Shown here piece after piece: positions 10,374 through 19,084 of a stretch of 64,000 nt of DNA. Each line of letters starts with the position of its first letter. The stretch's first letter is position 1. The translations under genes were made by a program, and so were the position numbers. This stretch comes from Pseudomonas phenolilytica (GTDB lineage Bacteria; Pseudomonadota; Gammaproteobacteria; Pseudomonadales; Pseudomonadaceae), in assembly GCF_021432765.1 (NCBI RefSeq), contig NZ_CP058908.1, positions 3,186,001 through 3,250,000 of the forward strand, written 5' to 3'. Under the pieces are notes generated by a model that did no database searches, was not told the DNA's origin, and saw only the letters and a list, made by a program, of their open reading frames with translations.

Positions 10374-10598
10374 ACCGGCTCAAACCGGAGCCCTGACGAC
10401 GCGCCCGGCGGCTAGCGCTGGGTATTCGCGGCCGGCCTCCGTACAATGCGCGCCTCACGATAGACCCCGATGCGGCGCATGCAGCCCGCACTCAGCGCTG
10501 CCCGCCGAAGCGATAACGCCGGCGCCGGGCCGCAATGGCACGCGAAAGCTGCCCACAAGCCCCAACGAAACCATTTGAAACCCGCGAGATAGAGCCTC
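10374..10598. promoter_or_regulatory. Spacer before ybiT with a weak promoter-like -10
   Basis: 225 bases without a gene. TACAAT at 10442-10447 is a good -10 element, but no convincing -35 lies 16-18 bases upstream. No terminator hairpin with a T tract is visible after dnaE2. Confidence 0.35.
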
Positions 10599-12188
10599 TT
10601 GATTTCCACCGCTAACATCACCATGCAGTTCGGCGCCAAGCCGCTGTTCGAAAACGTTTCCGTCAAGTTCGGCGGCGGCAACCGCTACGGCCTGATCGGC
10701 GCCAACGGCTGCGGCAAGTCGACCTTCATGAAGATTCTCGGCGGCGAGCTGGAGCCGTCGGCCGGTCAGGTGATGCTCGAACCCAACGTGCGTCTGGGCA
10801 AGCTGCGCCAGGACCAGTTCGCCTACGAAGACTTCAGCGTGATCGACACCGTGATCATGGGCCACGAGGAGCTGTGGCAGATCAAGGCCGAGCGCGACCG
10901 CATCTATTCCCTGCCGGAAATGAGCGAGGATGACGGCATGGCCGTCGCGGAGCTCGAAGTGCAGTTCGCCGAGTTCGACGGCTACACCGCCGAATCCCGC
11001 GCCGGTGAGCTGCTGCTCGGCCTGGGCATTCCACTGGAGCAGCATTTCGGCCCGATGAGCGCCGTCGCGCCGGGCTGGAAGTTGCGCGTGCTGCTGGCCC
11101 AGGCGCTGTTCTCCGATCCGGAAGTGCTGCTGCTGGACGAACCGACCAACCACCTGGACATCAACACCATCCGCTGGCTGGAGTCGGTGCTCACGGCGCG
11201 CAACAGCACCATGATCATCATTTCCCACGACCGCCACTTCCTGAACTCGGTCTGCACCCACATGGCCGACCTGGATTACGGTGAGTTGCGCCTGTTCCCC
11301 GGCAACTACGACGAATACATGACCGCCGCGACCCAGGCCCGCGAGCGTCTGTTGTCGGACAATGCCAAGAAGAAGGCGCAGATCGCCGAGCTGCAGACCT
11401 TCGTCAGCCGCTTCTCGGCCAACGCCTCCAAGGCCAAGCAGGCCACCAGCCGCGCCAAGCTGATCGACAAGATTCAGCTTGAGGAGGTCAAGCCGTCCAG
11501 CCGGGTCAGCCCGTTCATCCGCTTCGAGCAATACAAGAAGCTGCACCGCCAGGCGGTCACGCTGGAACGCCTCAGCCAGGGTTACGACGGCACTGCGCTG
11601 TTCAAGAATCTGAACTTGCAGATCGAAGCCGGTGAGCGGGTCGCCATCATCGGGCCCAACGGCATCGGCAAGACCACCCTGCTGCGCACGCTGGTCGGCG
11701 AGATGCCGCCGATGTCCGGCGAAGTGAAATGGACCGAAAGCGCCGATGTCGGCTACTTCGCCCAGGACCACGCCGAGGACTTCGAGGACGACGTCACGCT
11801 GTTCGACTGGATGGGCCAGTGGACCCAGGGCGGCGAACAGCTGGTGCGTGGCACCCTTGGGCGCATGCTGTTTTCCAACGACGAGATCAAGAAGTCGGTA
11901 AAAGTGATTTCGGGGGGCGAACAGGGCCGCATGCTGTTCGGCAAGCTGATCCTGAAGAAACCCAATGTGCTGGTGATGGACGAACCGACCAACCACCTGG
12001 ACATGGAGTCGATCGAGGCGCTCAACCTGGCACTGGAGAACTATCCGGGCACGCTGATCTTCGTCAGCCATGACCGCGAGTTTGTCAGCTCGCTGGCCAC
12101 GCGCATCATCGAGCTGTCGGAGAACGGCGTGACCGACTTCAGCGGCAGCTACGACGACTACCTGCGCAGCCAGGGCGTGCTGGTCTGA
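10599..12188 (+). CDS. ybiT: ABC-F family ATPase YbiT
   Basis: A soluble ribosome-associated ATPase of the ABC-F group, which acts on the translating ribosome rather than in membrane transport. At 529 residues it closely follows E. coli YbiT from recall. The first Walker A is GANGCGKST (34-42), with [11 protein letters not shown] as Walker B and a degenerate signature (APGWKLR) in the first half. A lysine-rich linker follows, then a second nucleotide-binding domain with [17 protein letters not shown] and [10 protein letters not shown]. Translation appears to start at a TTG (10599) that gives [12 protein letters not shown]. The next ATG at 10623 would remove the first beta strand. A strong terminator follows. 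Confidence 0.93.
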   Translation: MISTANITMQFGAKPLFENVSVKFGGGNRYGLIGANGCGKSTFMKILGGELEPSAGQVMLEPNVRLGKLRQDQFAYEDFSVIDTVIMGHEELWQIKAERDRIYSLPEMSEDDGMAVAELEVQFAEFDGYTAESRAGELLLGLGIPLEQHFGPMSAVAPGWKLRVLLAQALFSDPEVLLLDEPTNHLDINTIRWLESVLTARNSTMIIISHDRHFLNSVCTHMADLDYGELRLFPGNYDEYMTAATQARERLLSDNAKKKAQIAELQTFVSRFSANASKAKQATSRAKLIDKIQLEEVKPSSRVSPFIRFEQYKKLHRQAVTLERLSQGYDGTALFKNLNLQIEAGERVAIIGPNGIGKTTLLRTLVGEMPPMSGEVKWTESADVGYFAQDHAEDFEDDVTLFDWMGQWTQGGEQLVRGTLGRMLFSNDEIKKSVKVISGGEQGRMLFGKLILKKPNVLVMDEPTNHLDMESIEALNLALENYPGTLIFVSHDREFVSSLATRIIELSENGVTDFSGSYDDYLRSQGVLV

Positions 12189-12207
12189 TCGATCAACAAG
12201 CCCCATG

Positions 12208-12236
12208 AAAAAGCCCCGCGAACGCGGGGCTTTTTC
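12208..12236. terminator. Bidirectional intrinsic terminator between ybiT and uppP
   Basis: AAAAAGCCCCGCG and CGCGGGGCTTTTT form a perfect GC-rich stem with a two-base loop, flanked by A and T tracts. It can end transcription from ybiT (+) and uppP (-). Confidence 0.92.
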
Positions 12237-12254
12237 GTTTCCAGGCTCAACGCC

Positions 12255-13085
12255 CTAGCCCACCGCCGTGCTCCAGTCGATCAGGCCGAACTGCCAGGTC
12301 GCCAGGATGACGATGCCAAACACGATGCGATACCAGGCAAACGCCGCATAGCTGTGGTTGCCGATGAACTTCAGCAACGCCCGCACCGCCAGCATCGCAA
12401 AGAGGAACGAGGTGACGAAGCCGATGGCGAACACCGGGAAATCGCCGGGCTGGAACAGGTCGCGGTACTTGTAGCCCGAGTACACGGCCGCACCCACCAT
12501 CGTCGGCATCGCCAGGAAGAAGGAGAACTCCGTCGCGGCCTTGCGCGAGAGGCCGAACAGGAGGCCGCCGATGATCGTCGAACCGGAGCGCGACGTACCC
12601 GGCACCAACGCCAGGCACTGGGCGAAACCGACCTTGAGCGCGTGCGTCCAGCGCATGTCGTCGACTGTTTCGGCTTCGATGCGATGGTCGCGGTTCTCCG
12701 CCCAGAGCATGACGATGCCGCCGATCACCAGTGCGGTGGCAACCGTGATCGGGTTGAACAGGTAATGATGGATCAGGTCGGCGAACAACACGCCGAGCAC
12801 CACTGCCGGCATGAAGGCGATCAGCAGATTCAGGGTGAACTTCTGCGCCTCACGCTCCTTCGGCAGGCCCACCACCACGCCGATGATCTTACGGCGGTAT
12901 TCCCAGACCACCGCCAGGATGGCGCCCAGCTGAATAATGATGTTGAAGGCCAGCGCGCGCTCGCCGCCAAAGCCGATCAGATCCGCGACGATGATCTGGT
13001 GCCCGGTACTGGATACCGGCAGAAACTCCGTCAGGCCCTCAACCACTCCCAGAATCAATGCCTGTACGGCAATCCAAAGATCCAT
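12255..13085 (-). CDS. uppP: Undecaprenyl-diphosphatase
   Basis: UppP (BacA) dephosphorylates undecaprenyl pyrophosphate so the lipid carrier of peptidoglycan and O-antigen synthesis can be reused; overexpression gives bacitracin resistance. The 276-residue membrane protein contains both family motifs: [14 protein letters not shown] near the N-terminus and PGTSRSGST in the middle. It has about eight hydrophobic segments. The ATG at 13085 is preceded by GGGGAA. It converges on ybiT and shares its terminator. Confidence 0.96.
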   Translation of the reverse strand: MDLWIAVQALILGVVEGLTEFLPVSSTGHQIIVADLIGFGGERALAFNIIIQLGAILAVVWEYRRKIIGVVVGLPKEREAQKFTLNLLIAFMPAVVLGVLFADLIHHYLFNPITVATALVIGGIVMLWAENRDHRIEAETVDDMRWTHALKVGFAQCLALVPGTSRSGSTIIGGLLFGLSRKAATEFSFFLAMPTMVGAAVYSGYKYRDLFQPGDFPVFAIGFVTSFLFAMLAVRALLKFIGNHSYAAFAWYRIVFGIVILATWQFGLIDWSTAVG

Positions 13086-13253
13086 CTATTCCCCATCAGC
13101 GATGCAGACCATCGCACTTGAAAATACAACAAAGGTATATGCCAGCACGGCGTCTGGCCGCTGTTCTGACTCGTCGCGGCCAAGTAAATTCCGCCGCATC
13201 TCAGGAGGGGGCTCATTTTTAGCCACGCGCGGCCGAAAAGCTATCAGGGAGAG

Positions 13254-13315
13254 GCCGGACAGGCAGAAGGGCGACGATCACTCATCTGTCCGGCACATTG
13301 CACCGATGCTGGTGC
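13254..13315 (+). other. Two hairpins in the chemoreceptor leader
   Basis: GCCGGACAG (13254-13262) and CTGTCCGGC (13286-13294) form a perfect 9-bp inverted repeat with a 23-base spacer. They are followed by GCACC-GATGCT-GGTGC (13300-13315). Both lie within 100 bases upstream of the receptor start. They could be leader RNA structure, a protein site, or a terminator remnant; none has a T tract. Confidence 0.4.
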
Positions 13316-13352
13316 GCATAACGATAAAAGGCTCATCAGGAGTTCTACGAAA

Positions 13353-14987
13353 ATGAATCTGCTGCGAAAGTTTCCCATCAGCAAGCGTCTGTGGCTGATT
13401 CCGGTGGTCGCCATCCTCATGCTGTTCATCCTCGGCATGCTGATGATCCAGCAGGTGCGTAGCGATCTGTACAAGGGCAAGCAGGAGATGACCCGACATG
13501 TGGTCGAGACTGCTGCCGGCATCTTCGATCACTACCGCCAGCTCGAAACCAGCGGCACCATGTCCACCGCCGAGGCGCAGCAGGCGGCCATTAAGCAGAT
13601 CCGCGCGTTGCGCTACGACGGCCAGGATTATTTCTGGATCAACGATCTCGGCCCGGTCATGATCATGCACCCGATGCAGCCCAAGCTCGAAGGCCAGAAC
13701 CTGTCCCAGGTAAAGGACCCGACCGGCAAGGCACTGTTCAACGAAATGGTCGCCGTGGCCCGCCGTGACGGCGCCGGTGCCGTGGACTACATGTGGGCCA
13801 AGCCGGGCGAAGCCGACCCGGTACCGAAGATTTCCTACGTTCAGCTGTTCCAGCCCTGGGGCTGGATCATCGGCTCGGGCATCTACGTCGATGACGTCGA
13901 AGCCGAGTTCAAGAACTATTTGGTGCGTTTCTCCATCATCGGCCTGTTCATCGCCGCAATCATGGCTGTACTGGTGGCCATTTTGATCCGCAGCATCACT
14001 CGCCCGCTGCGCAACTCGATGTCGGCGATGGCCAACATCGCCAGCGGTGAGGCTGATCTGACGCGCGATCTGGATGTTTCCGGCAACGACGAGCTGACCA
14101 CCCTGGGTCGCGATTTCAACCGCTTCACCGGCAAGCTGCGCAGCGTGATCAGCCAGCTGCTGGAGACGGCGCAGTCGCTGGGACAATCGTCCCAGACGCT
14201 CGGCAGCGTCTCCGGGGATGCCTTCCAGCAAAGCCAGCAGCAACTGCAGCAGATGGAACTGGTGGCCACCGCCATCAACGAAGTCACGTACGCCGTGCAG
14301 GAAGTCGCGAAGAACGCCGAGCATGCCGCCAGCGAAGTTGGCGACGCGGAGAACCAGGCCGGCCAGGGCCAGTTGAACATCGAGGCCAGCCTGCAGCAGA
14401 TCGACCAGCTGTCGGCGACCATCAGCCAGGCCGTGGGCGTCATCCAGTCGCTGGCCGATGAAACCACCAAGATCGGCAGCGTGCTCGAAGTGATCGGTTC
14501 CATCGCCGACCAAACCAACCTGCTCGCGCTCAACGCCGCCATCGAAGCCGCCCGCGCCGGCGAACAGGGCCGCGGATTCGCCGTAGTCGCCGACGAGGTA
14601 CGCCTGCTGGCGCAGCGCACCCAGCAATCGACGGCGGAAATCCAGACCATGATCGAGCGCCTGCAGAAGAACTCCGGCGCGGCGGTAAACGTGATCATGG
14701 AGAGCAACCGGGCATCGCAGCTCACCGTCGAGCAGGCCAGCCAGGCCGGCGAGAGCCTCGGGCAGATCGCCCAGGCGCTGCGCAACCTGTCCGGCCTCAA
14801 TGCCTCCATCGCCAGCGCTACGCTGCAGCAGTCGCATGTGGTCGAAGACATCAACCAGAACGTCACTCAGGCGGCCGGCCTGGCACAACAGAGCACCGAC
14901 GCCGCCGAGCAGACCCGCGAGGCTGGCAAGCACCTCGGTGAACTGGCCGAGCGTCTGAACGGCCTGCTGCGCCAGTTCCGCGTCTGA
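13353..14987 (+). CDS. Methyl-accepting chemotaxis protein with a single Cache domain
   Basis: A transmembrane chemoreceptor of 544 residues. Order: a short cytoplasmic start, TM1 (about 12-34), a periplasmic single-Cache (sCache_2 type) ligand domain of about 150 residues containing DYFWIND and [14 protein letters not shown]2 (about 191-214), HAMP, and a long signalling hairpin with the conserved tip region ([20 protein letters not shown]). It would relay binding of a small ligand, often organic acids for sCache_2, to CheA/CheW. The ligand is not predictable. AGGAG stands upstream of the ATG. A terminator follows. Confidence 0.93.
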   Translation: MNLLRKFPISKRLWLIPVVAILMLFILGMLMIQQVRSDLYKGKQEMTRHVVETAAGIFDHYRQLETSGTMSTAEAQQAAIKQIRALRYDGQDYFWINDLGPVMIMHPMQPKLEGQNLSQVKDPTGKALFNEMVAVARRDGAGAVDYMWAKPGEADPVPKISYVQLFQPWGWIIGSGIYVDDVEAEFKNYLVRFSIIGLFIAAIMAVLVAILIRSITRPLRNSMSAMANIASGEADLTRDLDVSGNDELTTLGRDFNRFTGKLRSVISQLLETAQSLGQSSQTLGSVSGDAFQQSQQQLQQMELVATAINEVTYAVQEVAKNAEHAASEVGDAENQAGQGQLNIEASLQQIDQLSATISQAVGVIQSLADETTKIGSVLEVIGSIADQTNLLALNAAIEAARAGEQGRGFAVVADEVRLLAQRTQQSTAEIQTMIERLQKNSGAAVNVIMESNRASQLTVEQASQAGESLGQIAQALRNLSGLNASIASATLQQSHVVEDINQNVTQAAGLAQQSTDAAEQTREAGKHLGELAERLNGLLRQFRV

Positions 14988-14995
14988 TCGACTGA

Positions 14996-15053
14996 GCGCC
15001 CCAGTTACATCGGGGCGCCGAGTCACACGGCAGGCACCGGCCTGCCGTTTTTC
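14996..15053 (+). terminator. Tandem hairpins, intrinsic terminator after the chemoreceptor
   Basis: A first stem, GCGCCCC with GGGGCGC (14996-15018), is followed by ACGGCAGG-CACCGG-CCTGCCGT and a TTTTTC tract (15027-15053). The second is the likely terminator. Confidence 0.85.
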
Positions 15054-15327
15054 TTTGGCGGCAAGTTGTCGCAGCCCGATTGACCGTCGGTCGCTTGGGC
15101 GATGTCCGCATTCCCCAGCAAAATCCTTTTAAATCATGCCTTTAGGACGCCTGAGTCGTGCGCCAGAAATCAAACTCGGGCGTTATACCTTTGGCTAATT
15201 GCAAAAAAACTCACAACTCTCGGAATTCGAGTGTGACTCGCAAGTCCTCTGCGTACATCAACTGCATGTAAGGCCAACGCTGCAAGGCGCAAATGGCCCA
15301 CCCATCGCACACAGAGAGACATGCCCA
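15054..15327 (+). other. Leader region of the 89-aa gene
   Basis: About 270 bases without a gene, partly AT-rich (CTTTTAAATCATGCC, AATTGCAAAAAAACTC). It probably holds the promoter of the following gene. No -35/-10 pair stands out well enough to name. Confidence 0.35.
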
Positions 15328-15597
15328 ATGAACGCACCGCTCCGCATCAACGACGCCCTCCTCATCACCGATCGCGCATTCAAGCCCTTCCAGTGCGTAG
15401 CCTGGACCCTGCCGGAAGGTAACGGCGAAGTCAGCATCACCGTTGTCGACAGCGCCCTCGCCCGCCCGCTGGGCCGCTGCAAGATGTCCAGCAGCGTATA
15501 CACCGATCCGGTCAAGCTGGGCGAAGCGCTGGAGCAGTCCCGCGAGCAGATGACCCGAGACGGCATCCACTTCTCGCCCTGGCACATGCCTGAATAA
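15328..15597 (+). CDS. Conserved hypothetical protein, 89 aa
   Basis: I do not recognise this family. The 89-residue product is soluble, with no signal peptide or membrane segment, and begins MNAPLRINDALL after an AGAGAG ribosome site at about 10 bases. The frame extends upstream to 15199, but that part has poor codon use. It contains CVAWTLPEGNGEVSITVVDS, a likely beta-rich start, and a helical end (GEALEQSREQMTRDG). It is a single-gene unit closed by its own terminator. The organised start, stop and terminator make it a real gene. Confidence 0.75.
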   Translation: MNAPLRINDALLITDRAFKPFQCVAWTLPEGNGEVSITVVDSALARPLGRCKMSSSVYTDPVKLGEALEQSREQMTRDGIHFSPWHMPE

Positions 15598-15616
15598 ATT
15601 CGGCGCGTGTCTCCAG

Positions 15617-15646
15617 AAGGCCCGGCAGCTCTGCCCCGGGCCTTTT
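15617..15646 (+). terminator. Intrinsic terminator after the 89-aa gene
   Basis: AAGGCCCGG and CCGGGCCTT pair around a 10-base loop, followed by TT. Confidence 0.8.
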
Positions 15647-15737
15647 GCATTTCTGGACGCTGCGTTTGCTTCGCGTCGACCGACCCATTCACCTGTTTCA
15701 CGGTCAGTACAGTTATCAACGAAACAGGAGACTCCCC

Positions 15738-16016
15738 ATGAAAGGTGCTCACGCCTACGTCAACGATCAATGGCACAGCTGCGGTCTGGCCAGCCTGCCG
15801 CAAGGGCCGGGCGCTCACGAGATCACCCTGAAGTTCATCATCCCGCGCGATACCCAGTTCACCGGGTTGCTCGAGCATGTCTGCAAAATTGCCCTGCAGC
15901 ACCTGCAGGAGGCCTACCCAGGACGCGACGTCACCCACGCGCCGATAGTCGGCTCCGTGGTCGGTGACGGCAGCGGCGACGGAATCCGGCTCGTTTATCA
16001 CGTGGCGGCCGCCTGA
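15738..16016 (+). CDS. Conserved hypothetical protein, 92 aa
   Basis: Unrecognised small soluble protein of 92 residues, starting MKGAHAYVNDQW after a CAGGAG ribosome site. It has no membrane segment or signal peptide. Hydrophilic alternating stretches (ITLKFIIPRDTQFTG) suggest beta strands, followed by a helix (LLEHVCKIALQHLQ). The frame is open further upstream to 15645, but the SD-supported ATG is preferred. It lies 28 bases upstream of the DUF421 gene and may be cotranscribed with it. Confidence 0.75.
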   Translation: MKGAHAYVNDQWHSCGLASLPQGPGAHEITLKFIIPRDTQFTGLLEHVCKIALQHLQEAYPGRDVTHAPIVGSVVGDGSGDGIRLVYHVAAA

Positions 16017-16044
16017 ACGCAACTTCGCAGAACGAGAACATCTG

Positions 16045-16737
16045 ATGACGCCCTTCGACTGGCAACGCATCCTGCTCGATGACTTCCCGCTGCTGTTCAT
16101 CGCCGAGGTGTCGATGCGCGCGCTGTTCGCCTTCGCCGCCGTGTTCGCCTTCCTCAAGATCAGCGGTCGGCGCGGCATCCGCCAGCTATCGGTGTTCGAA
16201 CTGGTGATCATCCTGACGCTCGGTTCGGCTGCGGGAGATGTGTCCTTCTATGAAGACGTCCCGCTGCTGCCGATCATTGCCGTGTTCGTCACCCTGCTTG
16301 GGCTGTATCGCTTCACGGTATTGCTGATGACCCGCAGCCCGCGCTTCGGCAGCTGGCTTGAAGGCAAGCCGGTGACGATCATCCGCGATGGCCTCTACGA
16401 ACTGCACAGCCTGAATCGCCATGACATCTCCGCCGACGAGTTCTTCATGGAGCTGCGTCAGCAGGGCGTGGAACACCTCGGTCAGGTCCGACTGGGCATT
16501 CTCGAAACCGACGGTGATGTCAGCCTGTTCTTCCATACGCCGGATCAGGTGCGTCCGGGTTTGTCGGTACTGCCGCCGGAGCATCGCCCGGAGTTCCGGC
16601 AGGCTCCGGCCAGCGACCTGTATGCGTGCAGCCACTGCGGTTTTCCACAGGTACTTGAAAGCCAGCAGGAGATGAACTGTCCGCGCTGCGGGCATCGCTG
16701 CTGGTGCAAGGCGCTGACCCACCCACGCCTGCACTGA
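16045..16737 (+). CDS. DUF421 (YetF-like) membrane protein with C-terminal zinc ribbon
   Basis: A 230-residue inner-membrane protein. Three hydrophobic segments fill roughly residues 15-95, with the DUF421 hallmark SGRRGIRQLSVFELVIILTLGS. A cytoplasmic YetF-like beta domain follows (GKPVTIIRDGLYELHSLNRHDIS). Unusually, the last 40 residues add a four-cysteine knuckle, CSHC and CPRC spaced about 18 apart and then CWC, which looks like a zinc ribbon. Function of the family is unknown; Bacillus homologues are linked to spore or stress physiology. Start chosen at 16045 because it precedes the first membrane helix; no strong SD is present. Confidence 0.85.
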   Translation: MTPFDWQRILLDDFPLLFIAEVSMRALFAFAAVFAFLKISGRRGIRQLSVFELVIILTLGSAAGDVSFYEDVPLLPIIAVFVTLLGLYRFTVLLMTRSPRFGSWLEGKPVTIIRDGLYELHSLNRHDISADEFFMELRQQGVEHLGQVRLGILETDGDVSLFFHTPDQVRPGLSVLPPEHRPEFRQAPASDLYACSHCGFPQVLESQQEMNCPRCGHRCWCKALTHPRLH

Positions 16738-16823
16738 CACACGGTCCGAACCGCGCCGCTGACCGGCGGTCAGTCTGAACAGGGCCGACATCACGCCGGC
16801 CTCCACCGAAAGGAGACGCAGAC

Positions 16824-16988
16824 ATGCTGGGTGATTACTCCGCTATCAACGACCACCTCGATACCGCACGCAAACACGCCGATCAGGCCGAAACCGAAGG
16901 CAAGCCTGCAATCTATCGAGAAGCCATCGACGAACTGGTGGCCGCGATCCGCCTGCTGATGCGCAACACCCCCGAACGCGACAAGTGA
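16824..16988 (+). CDS. Small conserved-looking protein, 54 aa
   Basis: A short gene easily missed. ATG at 16824 follows AAGGAGAC at an ideal seven-base distance, and the frame runs 54 residues to TGA at 16988. The product begins MLGDYSAINDHLD, is highly charged and entirely helical in appearance (KHADQAETEGKPAIY, EAIDELVAAIRLLMRN), with no membrane segment. It sits 12 bases before the topoisomerase start, so the two are probably cotranscribed. Function unknown. A partner or regulator of the topoisomerase is possible but purely inferred. Confidence 0.7.
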   Translation: MLGDYSAINDHLDTARKHADQAETEGKPAIYREAIDELVAAIRLLMRNTPERDK

Positions 16989-17000
16989 CCCCACAAATCG

Positions 17001-18107
17001 ATGCGCAACCCTGCCGAGGGTCCGAAGTTGCCGCCGCAGGCAACCGGCATCCGCCCGGTTCCCGTGGACGAATCGGGCGACACGGGCACACCGCTCTGCC
17101 CTGCGCTGCCGGCAGAGCTGAACTACGTCGACGACAGCCAGCCGGGCATCCGACGCAGGCGTTTGCGCGGCAAGTTCGCCTATTACACCGCGCAGGGCGA
17201 ACGCATCACCGATGAGGCTCAAGTTCGCCGCATCAACAGCCTCGCCATTCCACCCGCCTATCGCGACGTCTGGATCTGCGCCGACCCGCAAGGTCACCTG
17301 CAGGCCACCGGACGGGATGCGCGCGGACGCAAGCAGTATCGTTACCATCCGCGCTGGCGCGAGATACGCGACAGCAACAAGTACGAGCGCATGCTGGCAT
17401 TCGGCGAAACGCTGCCAACGTTACGCAAATGTCTGGAACAAGACCTGGCTCGCAGCGGTATGCCACGCGAGAAAGTCATGGCACTGGTGGTGACGCTGCT
17501 CGAATCCACGCTGATTCGCATCGGCAATCCGCGCTACGCCCGCGACAACCGCTCCTACGGCCTCACCACGCTGCGCACCCGCCACGTCGACATACGCGGC
17601 ACGGCGATCCGCTTCCAGTTTCGCGGCAAGAGCGGCGTCGAACACCAGGTGACACTGCGTGATCGACGGCTGGCGCGCCTGCTGCGGCGCTGCCTGGAGT
17701 TGCCGGGACAACAGCTGTTCCAGTACCTGGACGATAATGGCCAGCGCCGCACAGTCGGCTCCGGTGACATCAACCAGTACCTGCGCGATCTGACCGGGCG
17801 TGATTTCACTGCCAAGGACTACCGCACCTGGGCCGGCAGCGCGCTGGCGCTGGAGCACCTACGCACCCGGCAATGGCAGACCCAAAGCGAGGCGCGCCAG
17901 CAACTGGTCGAGACGGTGAAGCAGGTCGCCAGCCAGCTGGGCAACACGCCGACGGTATGCCGCCAGTGCTATATCCACCCGGCGATTCTGCAGGCATTCA
18001 CCGAAGGCGAGCTGGCGGACCTCAAGCGCGCACGGCAGCGCAAGTGGTTGAGCCGTCAGGAGGTGGCCTTGCTGACGTTTCTGCGCAGTCGTGCCGACGC
18101 GCAATAG
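17001..18107 (+). CDS. DNA topoisomerase IB (poxvirus-like)
   Basis: A 368-residue type IB topoisomerase that relaxes supercoils through a 3'-phosphotyrosyl intermediate. It has the N-terminal domain of bacterial enzymes (RLRGKFAYYT, INSLAIPPAYRDVWI, GRKQYRYHPRWREIRD) and a tyrosine-recombinase-like catalytic domain. The latter contains NRSYGLTTLRTRHV, KSGVEHQ, KDYRTWAGS and the active-site tyrosine Y324 in CYIHP. The bacterial enzyme is optional, present in scattered species, and its physiological role is not well defined. No good SD is seen; coupling from the 54-aa gene would explain this. Confidence 0.93.
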   Translation: MRNPAEGPKLPPQATGIRPVPVDESGDTGTPLCPALPAELNYVDDSQPGIRRRRLRGKFAYYTAQGERITDEAQVRRINSLAIPPAYRDVWICADPQGHLQATGRDARGRKQYRYHPRWREIRDSNKYERMLAFGETLPTLRKCLEQDLARSGMPREKVMALVVTLLESTLIRIGNPRYARDNRSYGLTTLRTRHVDIRGTAIRFQFRGKSGVEHQVTLRDRRLARLLRRCLELPGQQLFQYLDDNGQRRTVGSGDINQYLRDLTGRDFTAKDYRTWAGSALALEHLRTRQWQTQSEARQQLVETVKQVASQLGNTPTVCRQCYIHPAILQAFTEGELADLKRARQRKWLSRQEVALLTFLRSRADAQ

Positions 18108-18119
18108 CCGGACCGCCCG

Positions 18120-19082
18120 TCACTGGTCGCGTGCGGCGTGCCCATGCAGCGTGACGCAGTTGCGGCCGGCGGACTTGGAGGCGTAGAGCGCGCTGTCCGC
18201 CCATTCGATCAGCTGCGCATGTCCCGTGCTGGGCTGGCTGAGATCGGCGATGCCCAGGCTGATGGTGAAACGGATCGGCCGACCGTCGTGCTGCACTTCG
18301 TGCGCCTCGACGACCCGACGCAGGCGCTCCGCGAAAGTGAATGCGCCCTGCTTGTCGGTATCGCGCAACAGCACCACGAACTCCTCGCCGCCGTAGCGAC
18401 CCGCCACGTCGCAGTCGCGCATGGTTTCGCGAATCAGCTCGGCGACCTGCTGGATGACAGCATCGCCGGCCTGATGGCCGTAGGTGTCGTTGATCGACTT
18501 GAAGTGATCGATATCGAACATGACCAGCGCGGACTGGCTCTCGTGGCGGCGGTGGCGCGCATAGTCCTGGCGCAGGATTTCCTCCCAGTGACCACGGTTG
18601 TACAACCCGGTCAGGCGGTCGGTACTGGACAGCCGCTGCAGCTCACGATTGGCCGCCTGCAGCTGGCGACGATTCACCGCGACGTCGGTCACGTCATAGA
18701 TGATCAGACAGACCTGCTCAATGGCGCCGCTGGTGCCCCGCAGCGGCAGCAGCGTGGTGTTCTGATACATGAAGTCTTCCAGCCCGGTGATCGGCTGGTA
18801 ATTCTTGAAGCGCAGCAGGTAGGGTCGCTGCTCCCAGATGGTGAACGACGGCGTGCCGAGGGTCATCACGCTCTCGACCTTGCGCCGGAACCACTCCTCG
18901 TCCAGCTCGGGGAACAGTGTGAAGAACGATTGCCGGCGCGCCGCCTCGGGCAGCACGCCGGAGCGGTTCTCCATGAAGGTGTTCCAGACTTCGATGCAGT
19001 AGTCTCGATCGAGTACCACGACCCCGACGTCGATGCTCTGGACAACAGCCAGCAGCCAGTGGAATTCGCTGGGTTGGGACAT
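18120..19082 (-). CDS. PAS-GGDEF diguanylate cyclase
   Basis: A soluble 320-residue protein. An N-terminal PAS-like sensor (about 10-135, DVGVVVLDRDYCIEVWN) precedes a GGDEF domain (about 150-310). The catalytic loop is GGEEF at 231-235, with FDID (189-192) for metal binding, so synthesis of cyclic di-GMP is expected. An RxxD inhibitory site (R222-D225) lies exactly five residues before GGEEF, predicting product feedback. The ATG at 19082 is two bases downstream of the REC-CheC stop, so the pair is cotranscribed and probably translationally coupled. The open frame upstream to 19478 is noncoding in this frame. Confidence 0.92.
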   Translation of the reverse strand: MSQPSEFHWLLAVVQSIDVGVVVLDRDYCIEVWNTFMENRSGVLPEAARRQSFFTLFPELDEEWFRRKVESVMTLGTPSFTIWEQRPYLLRFKNYQPITGLEDFMYQNTTLLPLRGTSGAIEQVCLIIYDVTDVAVNRRQLQAANRELQRLSSTDRLTGLYNRGHWEEILRQDYARHRRHESQSALVMFDIDHFKSINDTYGHQAGDAVIQQVAELIRETMRDCDVAGRYGGEEFVVLLRDTDKQGAFTFAERLRRVVEAHEVQHDGRPIRFTISLGIADLSQPSTGHAQLIEWADSALYASKSAGRNCVTLHGHAARDQ

Positions 19083-19084
19083 GA

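Noticed and set aside
10455..12206. A 583-residue open frame on the minus strand across ybiT
   Set aside because: It is antisense to a clear ABC-F gene; its composition (V, L, Q, H, D, G rich) is the usual complement of GC-rich coding DNA and it shows no domain.
13278..15026. A 582-residue minus-strand open frame across the chemoreceptor
   Set aside because: It mirrors the repetitive receptor helices and has no recognisable motif.
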